Source of the DNA: Tricholoma matsutake
Taxonomy: Eukaryota; Basidiomycota; Agaricomycetes; Agaricales; Tricholomataceae
Assembly: GCA_026075535.2 (NCBI GenBank)
Contig: AP026547.1
Coordinates: forward strand, 10,850,001 to 10,914,000
DNA: 64,000 bases
Direction: 5' to 3'
Part shown: positions 47,856-58,911 of the stretch, piece by piece
How the letters are laid out: each line of letters starts with the position of its first letter
Position numbering within the stretch: the stretch's first letter is position 1
The notes under the pieces: generated by a model
What the model was told of the DNA's origin: nothing
Database searches by the model: none
The model's input: the letters and a program-made list of their open reading frames with translations, nothing else
Position numbers and translations under genes: made by a program

Positions 47856-48037
47856 TGGAGATGTGCAGTCTCTAGCAGATGTGCAGGGAGTGACTTGGAC
47901 AAGCTCTAACTCACACTGATGTGGCAAGATGCAAGAATTGAATGCTATGCTACTGTATCTACCACAAATGGATATCAACATGGTCACCTGACTACTATGG
48001 TGGTGTGACTACTGCAGTGGCATGCCACATGGTTACA
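47856..48037 (-). repeat. 5' LTR of LARD-like copy 3
   Basis: 182 bp, equal in length to the other LTR. Confidence 0.8.
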
Positions 48038-48041
48038 TCGG

Positions 48042-48760
48042 CCTTGAACGGTTTATGCATACAGTGTCTCTATGGCACTGTATCAACACTTCAAAATGAT
48101 GACACTGCATTCGTTGGTGCAAACACAGGAAGCTTGAGGATACAGCGGTTTGGGGGCCATAGGAGTGGCAGGAACATGTGTGCAAACATGTAGGGCTTTG
48201 AACTACAGGTAATTCCTCTACCTCCATGTGTGGGGACAGTGCCAAATGCACTGTCCCTCATTGACTAACATTGTCATTTTCAGGACAACAAATTTTGTTG
48301 ATCTGGCAGGACTCAACACCAAAATGATGACAATGACAAACATGACACAATTTCATGGGAAATCACGGATTGATTGATGATATGGCCCTTTGAGGGTCAT
48401 TTGAGGGTTGGTAATGCATGCAGGGATGCATTAGGGCTTGGGATACAGGTGGGTCCCTCACCTGTATCATTGAGGACAGTGCCATGGGCACTGTCTGTCA
48501 TTGGCTGACACTTTCCTTTACAGACCAACGAATTTTGTCATTCTTGTGCAGCCTGGCATTGGGAACACAGTTCCTCACAGATTCACAGAGGGATCAAGAA
48601 GACAGCCATTCAGGGGCTGCTAGAGGCAATGATACACATTCTTGAATGTGTAGGCTTTGGGGCATCAGGTATGCAGATCTTTTGAACTGCAGGGAGTGGT
48701 GCCATGGGCACCACTCATCATTTACTAACATTTTCATTCATAGAAGAACATATCTTGTTG
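48042..48760 (+). repeat. Tandem exon-intron modules with three 75-nt introns
   Basis: Intron-like segments 48209-48283, 48449-48523 and 48669-48743 are each exactly 75 nt, with GT...AG ends and a branch-like CTAAC/CTGAC near the 3' end. Each follows AGGGCTT- or AGGCTTT-like exon ends (...ACAG or ...TCAG) and precedes a similar exon start (ACAAATTTTGTTG, CGAATTTTGTC, CATATCTTGTTG). Each contains a near-palindromic hairpin. The exon parts (165 and 145 nt) have stops in several frames, so a coding role is doubtful. Confidence 0.6.
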
Positions 48761-49515
48761 TTCTTTGGGTCTGGTACTCGACACGACCACATTGAGTTCA
48801 TCACCATGCCTCAGTTATCTGAATGCAGCTCCCTTTCCTCAACAACAATGAGCTCTGGGTCTCATTTCTCCTTCAAGGTCAGCAAGTCTCCCATTTCACC
48901 TTGTCCAACAGGTGAGGCATTCAATCTGGGGACCTTGATGTGGTATCTGTCATCCAGGCACCACAGGGTATGTTGAGCAACAACGATACATGTCATTTGT
49001 TGAGTGGTACCCTGAGTCTCACACTGAGCCCAGGGTGGAGTGGATTTTCCAATGGCACATTTGATGCTGTCCTCTCATTCTACAATGAGGTTTTTTGATG
49101 TCTTAACATGGTGTTCATCTCCTTGCTCATAACATTGAGGTAACTGGGGGGCATGCCCAGCTGTTCACTGTATACTTGTTTTTCAACAAGCAACAGGGAT
49201 GGGCTGGCCATAGCCTCAGCTTGGGATGCAACCTGTTTCGTAAAACAGTTTGTGAGGGCTCTCACCTCTCGATCAAGTTGTTGAGAGTCATAGCTAGTCA
49301 ATTTTCTGTAATGACTAGCTAACTCACTTGTTGCTTGAACAAACTCAGCAATGAGTTCCTCATCAGTACTAGGTAGAATACAAGGCTTGGAGGCATTGTA
49401 AGTAGATTCGGTTGTATGACCGACTGATATAAATTCTATTTGTTCATGGCCTAGCAATGGGTTGTGATGTGGCATGGCACAGGGACACATTTTGCTCTTG
49501 TTTCAGGGGATTCGG
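48761..49515. other. Unassigned region
   Basis: A minus-strand frame of 136 codons (49490-49080) has no recognised similarity. It is polar and helical-looking, but I would not call it a gene on this evidence. Confidence 0.3.
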
Positions 49516-49660
49516 TAGTGTATCAAGGTTCAGTCCATAGGACCAAAGACTGAACCAAACCAAACTGTGGTCCATGCATTGGTCTGGTCTATTTTTCTAA
49601 AAAAGTGTGTAACCGAAACTGCAGTTTGGTTAACAGTTAGCTTACTTTGAAAACATTTGA
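49516..49660. repeat. One end of a MITE of the TAGTG...GGTCCAGTC family, copy D
   Basis: Starts TAGTGTATCAAGGTTCAGTC and continues with GACCAAAGACTGAACC words as in copies A and B. The opposite end was not found. Confidence 0.5.
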
Positions 49661-50259
49661 AATCCAGTTGTAATCAGTCTTTGCACTTAGGTTATATACC
49701 CTATAGAATAATAAACTAATGTACATATTATGTATAATAAGCTAACTATGAGGGGGGGGCCATGTTGATTGCTGGGGTTTATATATGTAGTAGTAGTTGT
49801 ACTTGTTTGTTCACAGTAAATGAACCACATAATATGCATTGTTGCATCATGTGTTGACATGTTTGCTTGTCATGCACAGTTGTGTTTGTTTACAACCCAA
49901 CTCACTCCCATACTCTGTCTGCACTCACCACCAATGACATGCACACCACAACCCAAATGAACAAACACAAGGTAGGGTCTGAATGATGCTGGTCATCATT
50001 TGGGCCGCAGTGTAAGTCTTTCATATTATTATTAGTTGAGTTATTTCTGTTACTAACTAAATGCTTTTCTTTTAGGTTCTTGTATCATGACTATGACATC
50101 ACCCACCCACCAAATGACACACCCCTGCACTGCCGCTGCAAGCCTCTGCTCGCAGGGTGGCAATGGGCCCCTTTCCAGACAATGGGAATGATGGATGACA
50201 AGGACAACAAATGTCCAGGAAGCCAAATGTCAGGGACAACAAATGGCGAGGACGACTAG
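49661..50259. other. Unassigned, shares modules with the 39-40 kb block
   Basis: GTCATCATTTGGGCC then GTAAGTCTTT (about 49993), TTTTAG/GTTC (50076) and CTCTGCTCGCAGGGTGG (50143) match the borders and motif of the modules at 38.98, 39.22 and 40.23 kb. Confidence 0.5.
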
Positions 50260-51500
50260 GGCAAGGCAAGGGATACCCCTGGGTGTCAAATCTCATACCC
50301 TTACCCCTACCCCTGAACACCCTACCCTTAGGGGTAATGGTATGGAAACATATAAGGGTTGCCAAGGGTATGGAAGGGTTTGTCAAGGGTACAAGGGTTT
50401 GGCACAAAATCAACATATTTAGAGCAAAATTCATTTGAAAAGTGTTGATAACTATTGTATTTACTATTAATATCACATATTAATACCTCTTATTAACATA
50501 TGAAAGCCATTATCATGTTGGACAATCCCAAAATCTGAATTTAATTGATGAAAATCTTGAATATGAGTCTTTGTAGCTGAATAAATCAAATGATATTCTT
50601 ACATAAGCATGCAAGGGTATGAACTTCCAAACCCCTACCCTTACCCCTCATACCCTTATCCCCAAAACACAAGGGTATACCCCTACCCCTGCCTTGCCTT
50701 AAGGACAACCAACGATGGGAACAACCAATGACAGGGACAACCAACAATGGGGACAATGAACAATGAACAATGGGAATGATGAACAATGATGAACAACAAA
50801 CAATGGGAACAACAAACAATGGGGAACAACCAATGGCAGGGAACCACCATTGGTGGGGAATGACAAACAGCAGGGAACGACAAATGATGGGGAACAACAG
50901 ACAACAGGGAACAATGAACTGCAGGGAACAACAAATGAACAAATGGCAGCAGGACCCCCCACCCTTGCTACAAACATGAGATGGTGGGGCTATTTTCATT
51001 TTTTTTGAGGATGATGACAGGGAGCAGGAGCATGATGATGACCACATTGAGACACTGGGACAGGGACACAGGAATGGGGAGGGCCAGATGACAGGCATGA
51101 GAACAAGGACAGTGACAAGGACAAGGATGGCAACAAGGACAAGGATGGTGACAAGGACAAGGACAGTGACAAAGACAAGGACAGGGACAAAGACAACATA
51201 AGGATAAGGGAGAGGCACCCACCATGACTGCAGGAAGGGGAGGGTAATGACAATGATGACAACATGACAATGGGGAGGACACAATGAGGCTACAACAATG
51301 ACAGGGTGACAGCAAGGAAGACTGGGATAGATCATATATTCAGTCTCATATTATGATGTACCCTTGCACCATACCCTGAGAGTATTCTCTACCCTTCATA
51401 CCCTTGAATACCCTGACCCCTACGCTCCTATACCCTGTACCCCCACCATGTGTAAGGGTACCAGAGGGTAAGGGTAGGGGTAGGAAATTTTTACCCAGGA
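50260..51500. repeat. Low-complexity block with GGGTA/TACCC clusters
   Basis: Clusters of ACCCTTACCCCTACCC-like words at 50270-50400, 50625-50700 and 51360-51490 flank long purine-rich GGGAACAACAAA and GGACAAGGACAG tracts. This looks like a non-autonomous element with simple-repeat interior. It is not the fungal telomere repeat TTAGGG. Confidence 0.6.
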
Positions 51501-51870
51501 GTTACCCCTGCCAATCTCTGATCTAGCTTAACAAGTTAATTATCTGGACCTACCTACCTACCATGTCACAACACTTGGATGGTGAAACTCCCAAACAACC
51601 AGTACCATGCATACACTTTGTAGCCCCTAAACAAAGCAGTAGAGCATATCCTTCAGGTTTGAGAGCAAGGGAAGTCTGGGAGCCAGGAAACACAACTGAT
51701 GCTCCATGCACCACACCTGCTTATGGTGATGAATCCACAGCAGGACCCCACAAATATATTGAACTAATCTGAACCAAGGAATATTTGAATGTCAGTAAGT
51801 TGTCTGATCATGAACATTTAATCATGGAGATGTGCCAAGTGCCTCTCTAGCTGTGGCCTGGACCAGACTT

Positions 51871-52148
51871 TAGTGTTGCCATGGCTCGAGCTGAGTTTTT
51901 TGCTATCTTGGGAAATGAATTACATAAATTCACTAAAATATTTGAGGAGCTAGATCCCATCAAAAGCCGAGGGGTCTCCTGCCAACTCTAAGCCACTGGA
52001 ATATCTCAGGAACCACTTCTCTGATCGCTTAGAGTTGGCAGGAGACCCCTCAGCTTTTGATGTATACAGCTCCTCAGATATTTTAATGATTTTACATAAT
52101 TTATTTCCCAAGATAGCAAAAAACTTGGCTCGAGCCATGGCAACACTA
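51871..52148. repeat. Palindrome with about 123-bp arms
   Basis: TAGTGTTGCCATGGCTCGAG at 51871 is mirrored at 52129-52148, with arms to about 51993 and 52026 and a 32-nt spacer. No coding content assigned. Confidence 0.8.
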
Positions 52149-52261
52149 GGCCGCCTGGTAATGCAATGGGATAGCAAGAGATGAACTACTGACATGTGAC
52201 TACCTACCTGTTCTATTGACAAGGTCACATGATCACCTGGAGTGGTGCCTCACACACTCCA
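52149..52261 (-). repeat. LTR fragment of the LARD-like copy 2 family
   Basis: Minus strand from 52261: TGGAGTGTGTGAGGCACCAC, then CCAGGTGATCATGTGACC. It matches 62159-62260 almost word for word. It abuts the palindrome, so it is a solo LTR or truncated copy. Confidence 0.65.
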
Positions 52262-55106
52262 ACAGACATGAACTCTGGCACAAATGGAAGGAAAGAGTCT
52301 TTATCAATTGCGACATCACCAAATATATTACTGGAGATGTAGACAGACCCAATAATTCTGTAGGTGAACATAACTGGGACAAGACTGACACTTGGGCCCA
52401 ACAGGTTATAATTCAGAACATAACCTCCACACAGATGAACTGTGTAAGCTCAAAGGATACTGCAAACAAAATGTACTGTGCACTTTTGGCAACTCACAAA
52501 AATATGGTGCATCAGACAGTTACATTTATATTGACTCAATTGTATGAAACCAAGGTATATAATGGAGGAGATCTCTTGAACCACCTCAATAGTACTAGTG
52601 CTTGAAGGTCCAGTCCTTGGTTATGTAACAGTCCTTTGGAATTTTGAGATGTAATTTGCTTGTTAAAGCCTTACAACTTATCCTGGCATTTTGGGATTTT
52701 TTGGTACACATTGTCAAGATATGATTGAAAAGGTTTTGTCATTATGCCTCAGTGGTTTTTACAGAATTAAACATATTAAACATAAGACAGTTTTTCCAGT
52801 CTATATATTGTCCGAGGTTTTGAGAAAAGTGTATGACCTGGAAAAATTGATTTGTGTTTAATACATTTAATTCTGTAAAACCCACTGAGGCATACTGACA
52901 AAATATTTTTGGTCCTATCTTGACATTGTGTACCAAAAGTCCTGAAATGCCAGGATAAGTTGTAAGGCTTTAACAAGCAGATTACATCTCAAAATTCCAA
53001 AAGACTGTTACATAACCAAGGACTGGACCTTCAAGCACTACTTGATATGATGAAGTCCCTCCATGACAGAATTTTCAAGTCCACTGTTTCAGCATCCTTA
53101 CCCCCCAGTTGGCAGACCTCTGTGGATCCCTATAATGGGAACACCAATGACCCCAATGATCCAGATCCAAAATGCCAGATGTTCTCTGATTAGTTTATAG
53201 GTATAATATGGGAGGAATACAAGATATGGGCCAATCAAAGTAATAATGGGAATAATGGAAACAGTAGCACTACCCTGGTTAATACCCAGTCAGCTACTAG
53301 TAAATCCCTGGAAGCTCATATTATGCATAACAAAGAAAGTGCAAAATCATATTGCAAATACTGCAAGAAACCTGGACACTGGACAAGTAAGTGCCAGAAA
53401 ATTCCAGGAAATAAATGTTATAATTGTGGAAAATATGGACACCATGCAAAGGATTGCTGAAAGAAGAGGGACAAGAATAAAGACAAGGGGAAGAAAGGCG
53501 AGGGGACAAGTGGGAGAAAGGATAAATCAAATGTGGGGGAGGAGCATATTGCCTTCCCAGTTGATGAAGAACTGCATAATTTTGATGCTTTTGATGCCTG
53601 TAACACTGATGGCAATGATGAGCACTTGATATTTTATGATTGGTTAGCAGATTCAGTGACAACCTTGCATGTCATGCATCAGTGTGAAGCCTTTACTGAT
53701 TACACACTGTTGGGAAATATTTCTGTAACAGGTGTAGGAGGTAAAGAAGCAAAGATTGCAGGCCATGGAACTGTTGAATTAATTTCAACATGTAAAGGTC
53801 AAAGCTACATTCTACATTTGGAAAATGTACTACATGTGCCTGGCATGCAAAATAATTTGATTTTGTTGGGGCAATGGGACAACACTGGAGGAAAATATAC
53901 AAGTGGAGACAGACAAATCACTCTTATTACAAGAGATGGTAATGTAAGTATGGCCTCAACAGACTCATAACATTTTAGATACACATCACTTTAAAGACAC
54001 CACCTGCTTGTGGTTGCCACATGGTCATGTGACCACCCTCTCAGCTGTATACCAACCAATACTACCAACACCCCAACACTGGACATTGGCCTCTGATGCA
54101 GTATCTTCTTGTTGGGCTATGCTTGATGCAGCCTTCCTAAATCACACAGCTACACTTGATGCAGACATGTATTTACATGGTCTGGGAGCATCATATGTAT
54201 AACATCTTTTTCCACTTCATTGGCTTATGCTTACTCCTGTGCAATGAAGGTAGTCATATATTTTTACCTTATGTATTGTACTGACTCTTACTCCTGTGCA
54301 ACAAAGATACCTTGGTCCTGTCTTTCCGGTCCACTCTAAGTTAGTGTAGGCAGCCAAACTTGGCAGCCTTCCAGGTAACCAAATAGCTCATGGCATCAAA
54401 ATTGATAACCATTTATACAAGATGGAAATGGTTATTCGACAATCACAGAATTCTAATACCTTTCCCAATGTTGACAGATCATGTGCACATCAAACATTCA
54501 TCAGGAATGATGCACCTCCAAATTGGGAAACTTGGCACCGATGTTTCAGACATATCAGGTATACCAGACTTCAAAAATTATTGGACAGCAAATTAGTGGA
54601 CAGATTCAACCTTGATACCCAGTCACCAAAACCAGATTGCATAGTGTGTACTGAGGCAAAGCAACATGTTGAACCCTTTCCTAAAACTTCCAACTGAAAC
54701 ATGGAACCTGGAGAATTGACACATATTGATTTGTGGGGAAAATACACAATCAAATCTATTAATGGACAACAATATTACCTGATATTTGTGGATGATGTAA
54801 AAAGATATATTACTGTGGAATGTCTGAAGGAAAATCAGGAACAGCACAAGGTGTAATCAATTATTTGGCTCACCTGATAACTCAAAACCAAAAACCAACG
54901 GGGATACAAATTGATTGTGGAAAAGAATTTGTAAATGAGAGACTGGGGAATTGGTGCAAAGACCACAGTATAGAAATTCATTTAACTGTGCCATACTCAC
55001 CTTCACAGAATGGCATTGCAGAACATATGAACTGCATCCTTGTCAAACTGTCATGCACTATGGGACACTATTGTGGCAATGTCCTTCACAACATCAGGAG
55101 TTGACA
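52262..55106 (+). pseudogene. Ty1/copia element fragment (gag, protease, integrase; no RT)
   Basis: The order is a Gag region with WHKWKERVFINCDITKYITG, WDKTDTWAQQVIIQNIT and LATHKNMVHQTV; a MITE insertion (52596-53040); resumed Gag with SLPPSWQTSVDPY and two CCHC knuckles (CKYCKKPGHWTSKC and CYNCGKYGHHAKDC, 53356-53456); and protease (WLADSVTTLH, with the usual DSGAT changed to DSVTT). Then come a GAG-pre-integrase (WHRCFRHI...CIVCTEAKQ) and the integrase core (HIDLWGKY, FVDDVKRY, IDCGKEF, SQNGIAEHMN). The reverse transcriptase and RNase H are absent downstream. Stops at about 53193, 53458, 54696 and 54854 also disable it. No LTRs were recognised. Confidence 0.85.
52596..53040. mobile_element. 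MITE copy C inserted in the copia gag region
   Basis: Starts TAGTGCTTGAAGGTCCAGTC and ends GACTGGACCTTCAAGCACTA. The two halves are complementary over about 190 bp each, so it can fold on itself. It interrupts the Gag frame after HLNST. TA on both sides fits a TA target duplication. Length 445 bp. Confidence 0.85.
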
Positions 55107-55140
55107 GTTCCCCTACCCAAGCATCAACACATATGTTACA

Positions 55141-55722
55141 TTGCATGCACAGTTAACCCACATCACCCTCCTATACAATCTGGATTTATGTACATCTTCC
55201 ATCCCTCAACAAATCTACAAATTTGCTGATTCTATCAACTGCTCTCTATGGATGAAACTTACTGCATCACTTGCAACTCACTTTGATGTAACTGCCCAAA
55301 CAATTTGTCAGCTCATCCCAAAGGATTCTCAATTTATTCAGTATGGCCAGGTATACCAGCTTGAAGGTGGGGATGTTATGCATGCTTGTGAGCTTAACCC
55401 ACCCAACCTGAATGTCATTTGTCCAGGTATGTGTTGAGGTATCTGATGTGGTACACATTGATCATATTTCTAATTAGTATCAGCTTTTGGTTGATAAATT
55501 CACTCATCAACAACGCTGTACATCTGAGTTTGAACATTTATCAAGTCAGTTAAACTAATCAACCCCACCATGGATGGGATCAAATATTATGAAGACTTTG
55601 GATCCATGGAATTCATCAACCTCAACCAGGTGAAATGTGTCATTGAACAGATCATGGATCATGGGAGGTGGGCCATTGTCAATCACAGCACATTTTCTGC
55701 ACAGCCACATGTTACAAAATAA
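55141..55722 (+). pseudogene. Fragment of a transposon-associated protein of unknown family
   Basis: FDVTAQTICQLIPKDSQFIQ, then VYQLEGGDVMHACEL, then LVDKFTHQQRCTSEFEHL and KYYEDFGSMEFINLNQVKCV to stop 55720-55722, in more than one frame. This phrase pattern is one I associate with a C-terminal region of proteins near DNA transposases in mushroom genomes, from memory. No catalytic motif is visible. Confidence 0.35.
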
Positions 55723-56270
55723 CTCCACGTTGTATTTGTATAGCTGTCTTGAGTAAAATTTCTTATTTGTTTCTCAAGGCATCGAGAACATGCCACTGAG
55801 CCCAAATTCAGCCCAAAATTTGATGCTGAAATTCACTGAAGCCTCATCAGAAATTCACATTGTTGACCTAGCCCAAACTGTGTGAAATTCCTATCATTGT
55901 CAAAGCAAAAAATCATCCCATATATTTCAGCCACTCCTGGTATGTTATTCCACCACACCAGCTTGGCATAAAAAGTAGAAATATACTGTATATGAAATTA
56001 ATACCTTAAGTGCTTGGAACATTGCAGCTGGAAAGTCATCCCAAATTCATCCACCCTTAATTCAGCCATATATATTATGAAATCTGGGTTTCCCAAACTA
56101 AACAAATGAAAAACAGGCACCACTGGGTTCACAGTGGATGAAGTTAATGGACTCTGAGAATGGATGGTTATGCAAGCAGGTGTATGCAAAGGAGAAAGGA
56201 AGGCTGAGAAGAGAGCTACTACACAAGCTCATGCTCATCTCATGACAGGTGCCAAAAATCTTGATGGACC
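55723..56270. other. Region with no recognised gene
   Basis: AT-rich, nothing recognised. Confidence 0.4.
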
Positions 56271-56766
56271 TGGGTATTAAATTTTGAAAAGATGACCAGA
56301 CTGGGGATTAAACCCAGGACCTTGCAGACATATACCAGATGCTCTAACAAACTGAGCTATTATAAGGGCAACCTCAGCCTCTAGCAAAGGGAAATCCGAA
56401 GTTAAAATTATACTACATAGTACAGGGATTGGGGATGCACCTAGCAAAGGGAAATCCGAAGAGAAAACTCTAAGGATCCCTTTGCCGATGCCCAGTATAT
56501 GTGAAGATGACAAAAAGCAAATAATAACCTAAAAATAGAAAAGGTGGAGATAGGCAGATCAAGGCTGCCGAATGACATCATACCAAGGGGTAGATGCTGG
56601 AAGGGGTGCTCCGCCTCTAAATATAAAACTATCAACATGCACAAACATGATAGAAAGGGAAAATTAGTAATAAAATCCGGAAAAATCATAGAAAATGAAG
56701 AATAGAAGGAAATGAAGTGAGGAAAAATATAGAATGAACATAAAAAATAGGAGAAACACACGGGCA
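56271..56766 (-). repeat. Probable 3' LTR of gypsy element 2
   Basis: On the minus strand it starts TGCCCGTGTG directly after a polypurine tract (GGGGACTAGGGGGG, 56767-56780) and is taken to end at TACCCA (56271), about 496 bp. Near its end it holds tRNA-like module copy 4. The short direct repeat CTAGCAAAGGGAAATCCGAA occurs twice inside (56382 and 56441). The end point is inferred; no second copy of this LTR is in the window. Confidence 0.5.
56286..56365 (-). repeat. tRNA-like Pol III module, copy 4 (inside gypsy LTR)
   Basis: Minus strand: TAGCTCAGTTTGTTAGAGC, then ATCTGGTATATGTCTGCAAG, CTGGGTTTAATCCCCAG and a CATCTTTTC tail. It has the same order and spacing as the modules in the TRIM LTRs. 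Confidence 0.65.
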
Positions 56767-56820
56767 CCCCCCTAGTCCCCTTACATCACCCACTCTCTAA
56801 GATGCATCACCCCGATGCAT

Positions 56821-57540
56821 TCAAAATTGCATACGACCAAAGTCCGTGACTTGAATGCAACGCAGTGCAGCAGTGTGCTGTTGGTGGAATTCCTTGACTA
56901 ACCAAGGGGCATTCACAGCAGACTCTTCAATCCATGAGTTCTCCTCATACCCATAACCCTTCCAATGCACCAAATACTGGAGTTTTCCTCGACCCAAATG
57001 GCTGTCCAAGATTGACTTGACTTCGTATTGGGGTTCTCCCTCGATCACTGTAGGCAGTGGTGGTGGGTGTGAATGGCATCCCGGGAATGGATCTGGGGGA
57101 GCTGGAAGGAGTTTGACAACATGGAAGACTGGGTGGAGTCTGGACATGGAGGCTGGGAGGTGTAGACAATTCCAACACACTTGACAATGGGGAAAGGTCC
57201 CAGGAAGCAATGAGTGAGTTTCTTGGATGGACACATAGTGGAGATGTCACTGGAGTCAAGATAAACTCAATCACCAACCTTGTACTGAGGGGTCAAAGAA
57301 TGGCATTGGTTGTAAAAGTGTGCCATGTTGTCCTTTGCCTTTGCTAAGGCTGCCTTTGCCTCCTCCAAGCTATCCTGCATGCATTCTGTGAACTTGTTCA
57401 CTGTCTCGATGTGTGAGGGAGTTTGGCGAGGTTCAAATCCCATGCATGGATGTCGACCAGTGTCTAAGAGGAAAGGGGTCTGTTGAGTGGAAGCATGGAC
57501 ATGGTTGTTGTATCCAAACTCAACCAAGGGGAGAAGATTG
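56821..57540 (-). pseudogene. pol: Integrase C-terminus and chromodomain of gypsy element 2
   Basis: MVEFGYNNHVHASTQQTPFL (integrase end) and AKDNMAHFYNQCHSLTPQYK lead to TGA 57267 in one frame. The continuing stretch to 56821 carries PQYEVKSILDSHLGRGKLQY and VHWKGYGYEENSWI, a chromodomain. Several frame changes occur between 57267 and 57080. Confidence 0.8.
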
Positions 57541-57542
57541 TC

Positions 57543-58868
57543 TCAATTGTCCTGGCATTCATTGACAAAGATGCAGATGTACTGCTCCGGTTCCTGGTTG
57601 ACTGGCTCAGTCTGGCCGTCGGTTTGTGGGTGATAAGTGGTCAAAGCAAGGAGTTTGATTCCCAGGAGTTGGTACAGCTTGCAAGTGAACTCTGCCATGA
57701 ACTGAGGGCCACGATCAGAGAGGAAAGCACCAGGAAGTCCATGTAATTTCCACACATGGTGGAGGTAGAGTCGGGCGGCACCCAGGGCACTGACAGTGGT
57801 GTGAGTGGAAATGAAGTGAGTGCATTTTCCCACTGAATCAACCATGCACATCACCACATCAAACCCATTCGACTCTGGCAACTCCACCACAAAGTCGATG
57901 CTGACAACATCCCAACGACTCTCTGGAACAGGAAGAGGGTGTAGCTCACCAATGGGTTTGCGACAAGGAACCTTGGTGCATAAGCAAAGGTCACAAGGGT
58001 GACAATACTGACCAATGAGCTGTGACATTTGTGGCCACCAATAATTCCGTGAGGTGAGCTCCAAGGTCTTCCAGTGTCCAGGATGACCAGCAATCTGTGA
58101 GTCATGGTGTTGGGATATGATGCGCTGGCAAAGGTCTGGGTCATTGGGGATGTAGATGCGATTCCTGAAATACAACAAGTCCTCTTTCTCAGCCCACTCT
58201 GCTGCACACAAGGAAAGGGTGGATCCCTTCCTCAGTTCTTTAACAGCTTGGGCAACAACATCCTCATGTAAACCACTATGGTTTGTGCAACAAATGTCAC
58301 GTAGGATGTCCTGCTCCTTGCCCTGGGGTGCGATGCCTTCCAGTGCCTGAATGGTGAACAGGTCTGGCTGCAACAACACAATGTTTTGGTTGTCATCACT
58401 GCCATCCCCATGGTCTGCATGTCGGGAGAGGGCATTGGTCTTCCCCATGCTGCGACCCAGATGGTGGTGTAAGGAGAAGTGGAATCTGGATAGATACAGG
58501 GACCAACAAGCTTGATGACAGTTCAATTTCTTGGCCGTCATAAAGTACTCGAGATTCTTGTGATCCGTCCAAATTTCCACCTTGTGTTGGGCACCCTCGA
58601 GGAAGTGTTGCCACTCCTCAAGCACAGGCATTATTGCCAACATCTCCTTGTCATGGATCTTGGAATTTTGCTCTACATCACTAAGGCTTTTGGAGTAGAA
58701 TGCAACAGGATGCCACTTCTGGTCCTCCAGAGACTGCTGAGACAACATGGCACCCATTGCAAAGTCAGAACTGTCAGCTTCTACAAGGATGTGAATCGTC
58801 AGCAAAGGTAAGGATGGGAGCAGAAGTGACCATCTCCTTAAGCCTTTCAAATGCCTCCTGTTGTGCAT
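57543..58868 (-). pseudogene. pol: RNase H and integrase of gypsy element 2
   Basis: An open frame of 441 codons contains RNase H (ADSSDFAMGAMLSQ, SKIHDKEMLAIMPVLEEW, IWTDHKNLEYF), a spacer, the integrase zinc region (HHDSQIAGHPG...CHPCDLC) and the catalytic core (VVSIDFVVELP, GAFLSDRGPQFM, YHPQTDGQTEPVNQE), ending at TAA/TGA 57543. This is the longest intact pol segment in the window, so the element is younger than elements 1 and 3. It continues as the chromodomain part after the stop. Confidence 0.85.
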
Positions 58869-58911
58869 TATCCCACCTCCATGCCTCCTTTCCTGTCAAG
58901 TCAAACAGTGG

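Larger units (their letters stand above)
45835..48037 (-). mobile_element. Non-autonomous gag-bearing LTR element, LARD-like copy 3
   Basis: Identical-length direct repeats of 182 bp (45835-46016 and 47856-48037) start TGTAACCATG and end CATCTCCA on the minus strand. Flanks TCAG (45831-45834) and TCGG (48038-48041) fit a 4-bp target duplication with one CpG-type change. After the 5' LTR, minus-strand TTTGGTGACAACAGGG is a good primer-binding site. The interior encodes a Gag-like protein and Pro/His-rich sequence but no pol. Confidence 0.8.

Noticed and set aside
49080..49490. 136-codon minus-strand gene
   Set aside because: No recognised family, no introns or flanking signals, and it lies in transposon-rich sequence; left as unassigned.
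50586..51335. 249-codon minus-strand frame rich in Val/Leu/Cys/Pro
   Set aside because: Same reason: complement of GGGAACAACAAA and GGACAAGGACAG repeats.
50260..51500. Interstitial telomere-like repeats (GGGTA/TACCC clusters)
   Set aside because: The words are irregular mixtures of GGGGTA, AGGGTA and GGGTATG, not TTAGGG, and they flank simple-repeat blocks, so they fit a low-complexity element better.
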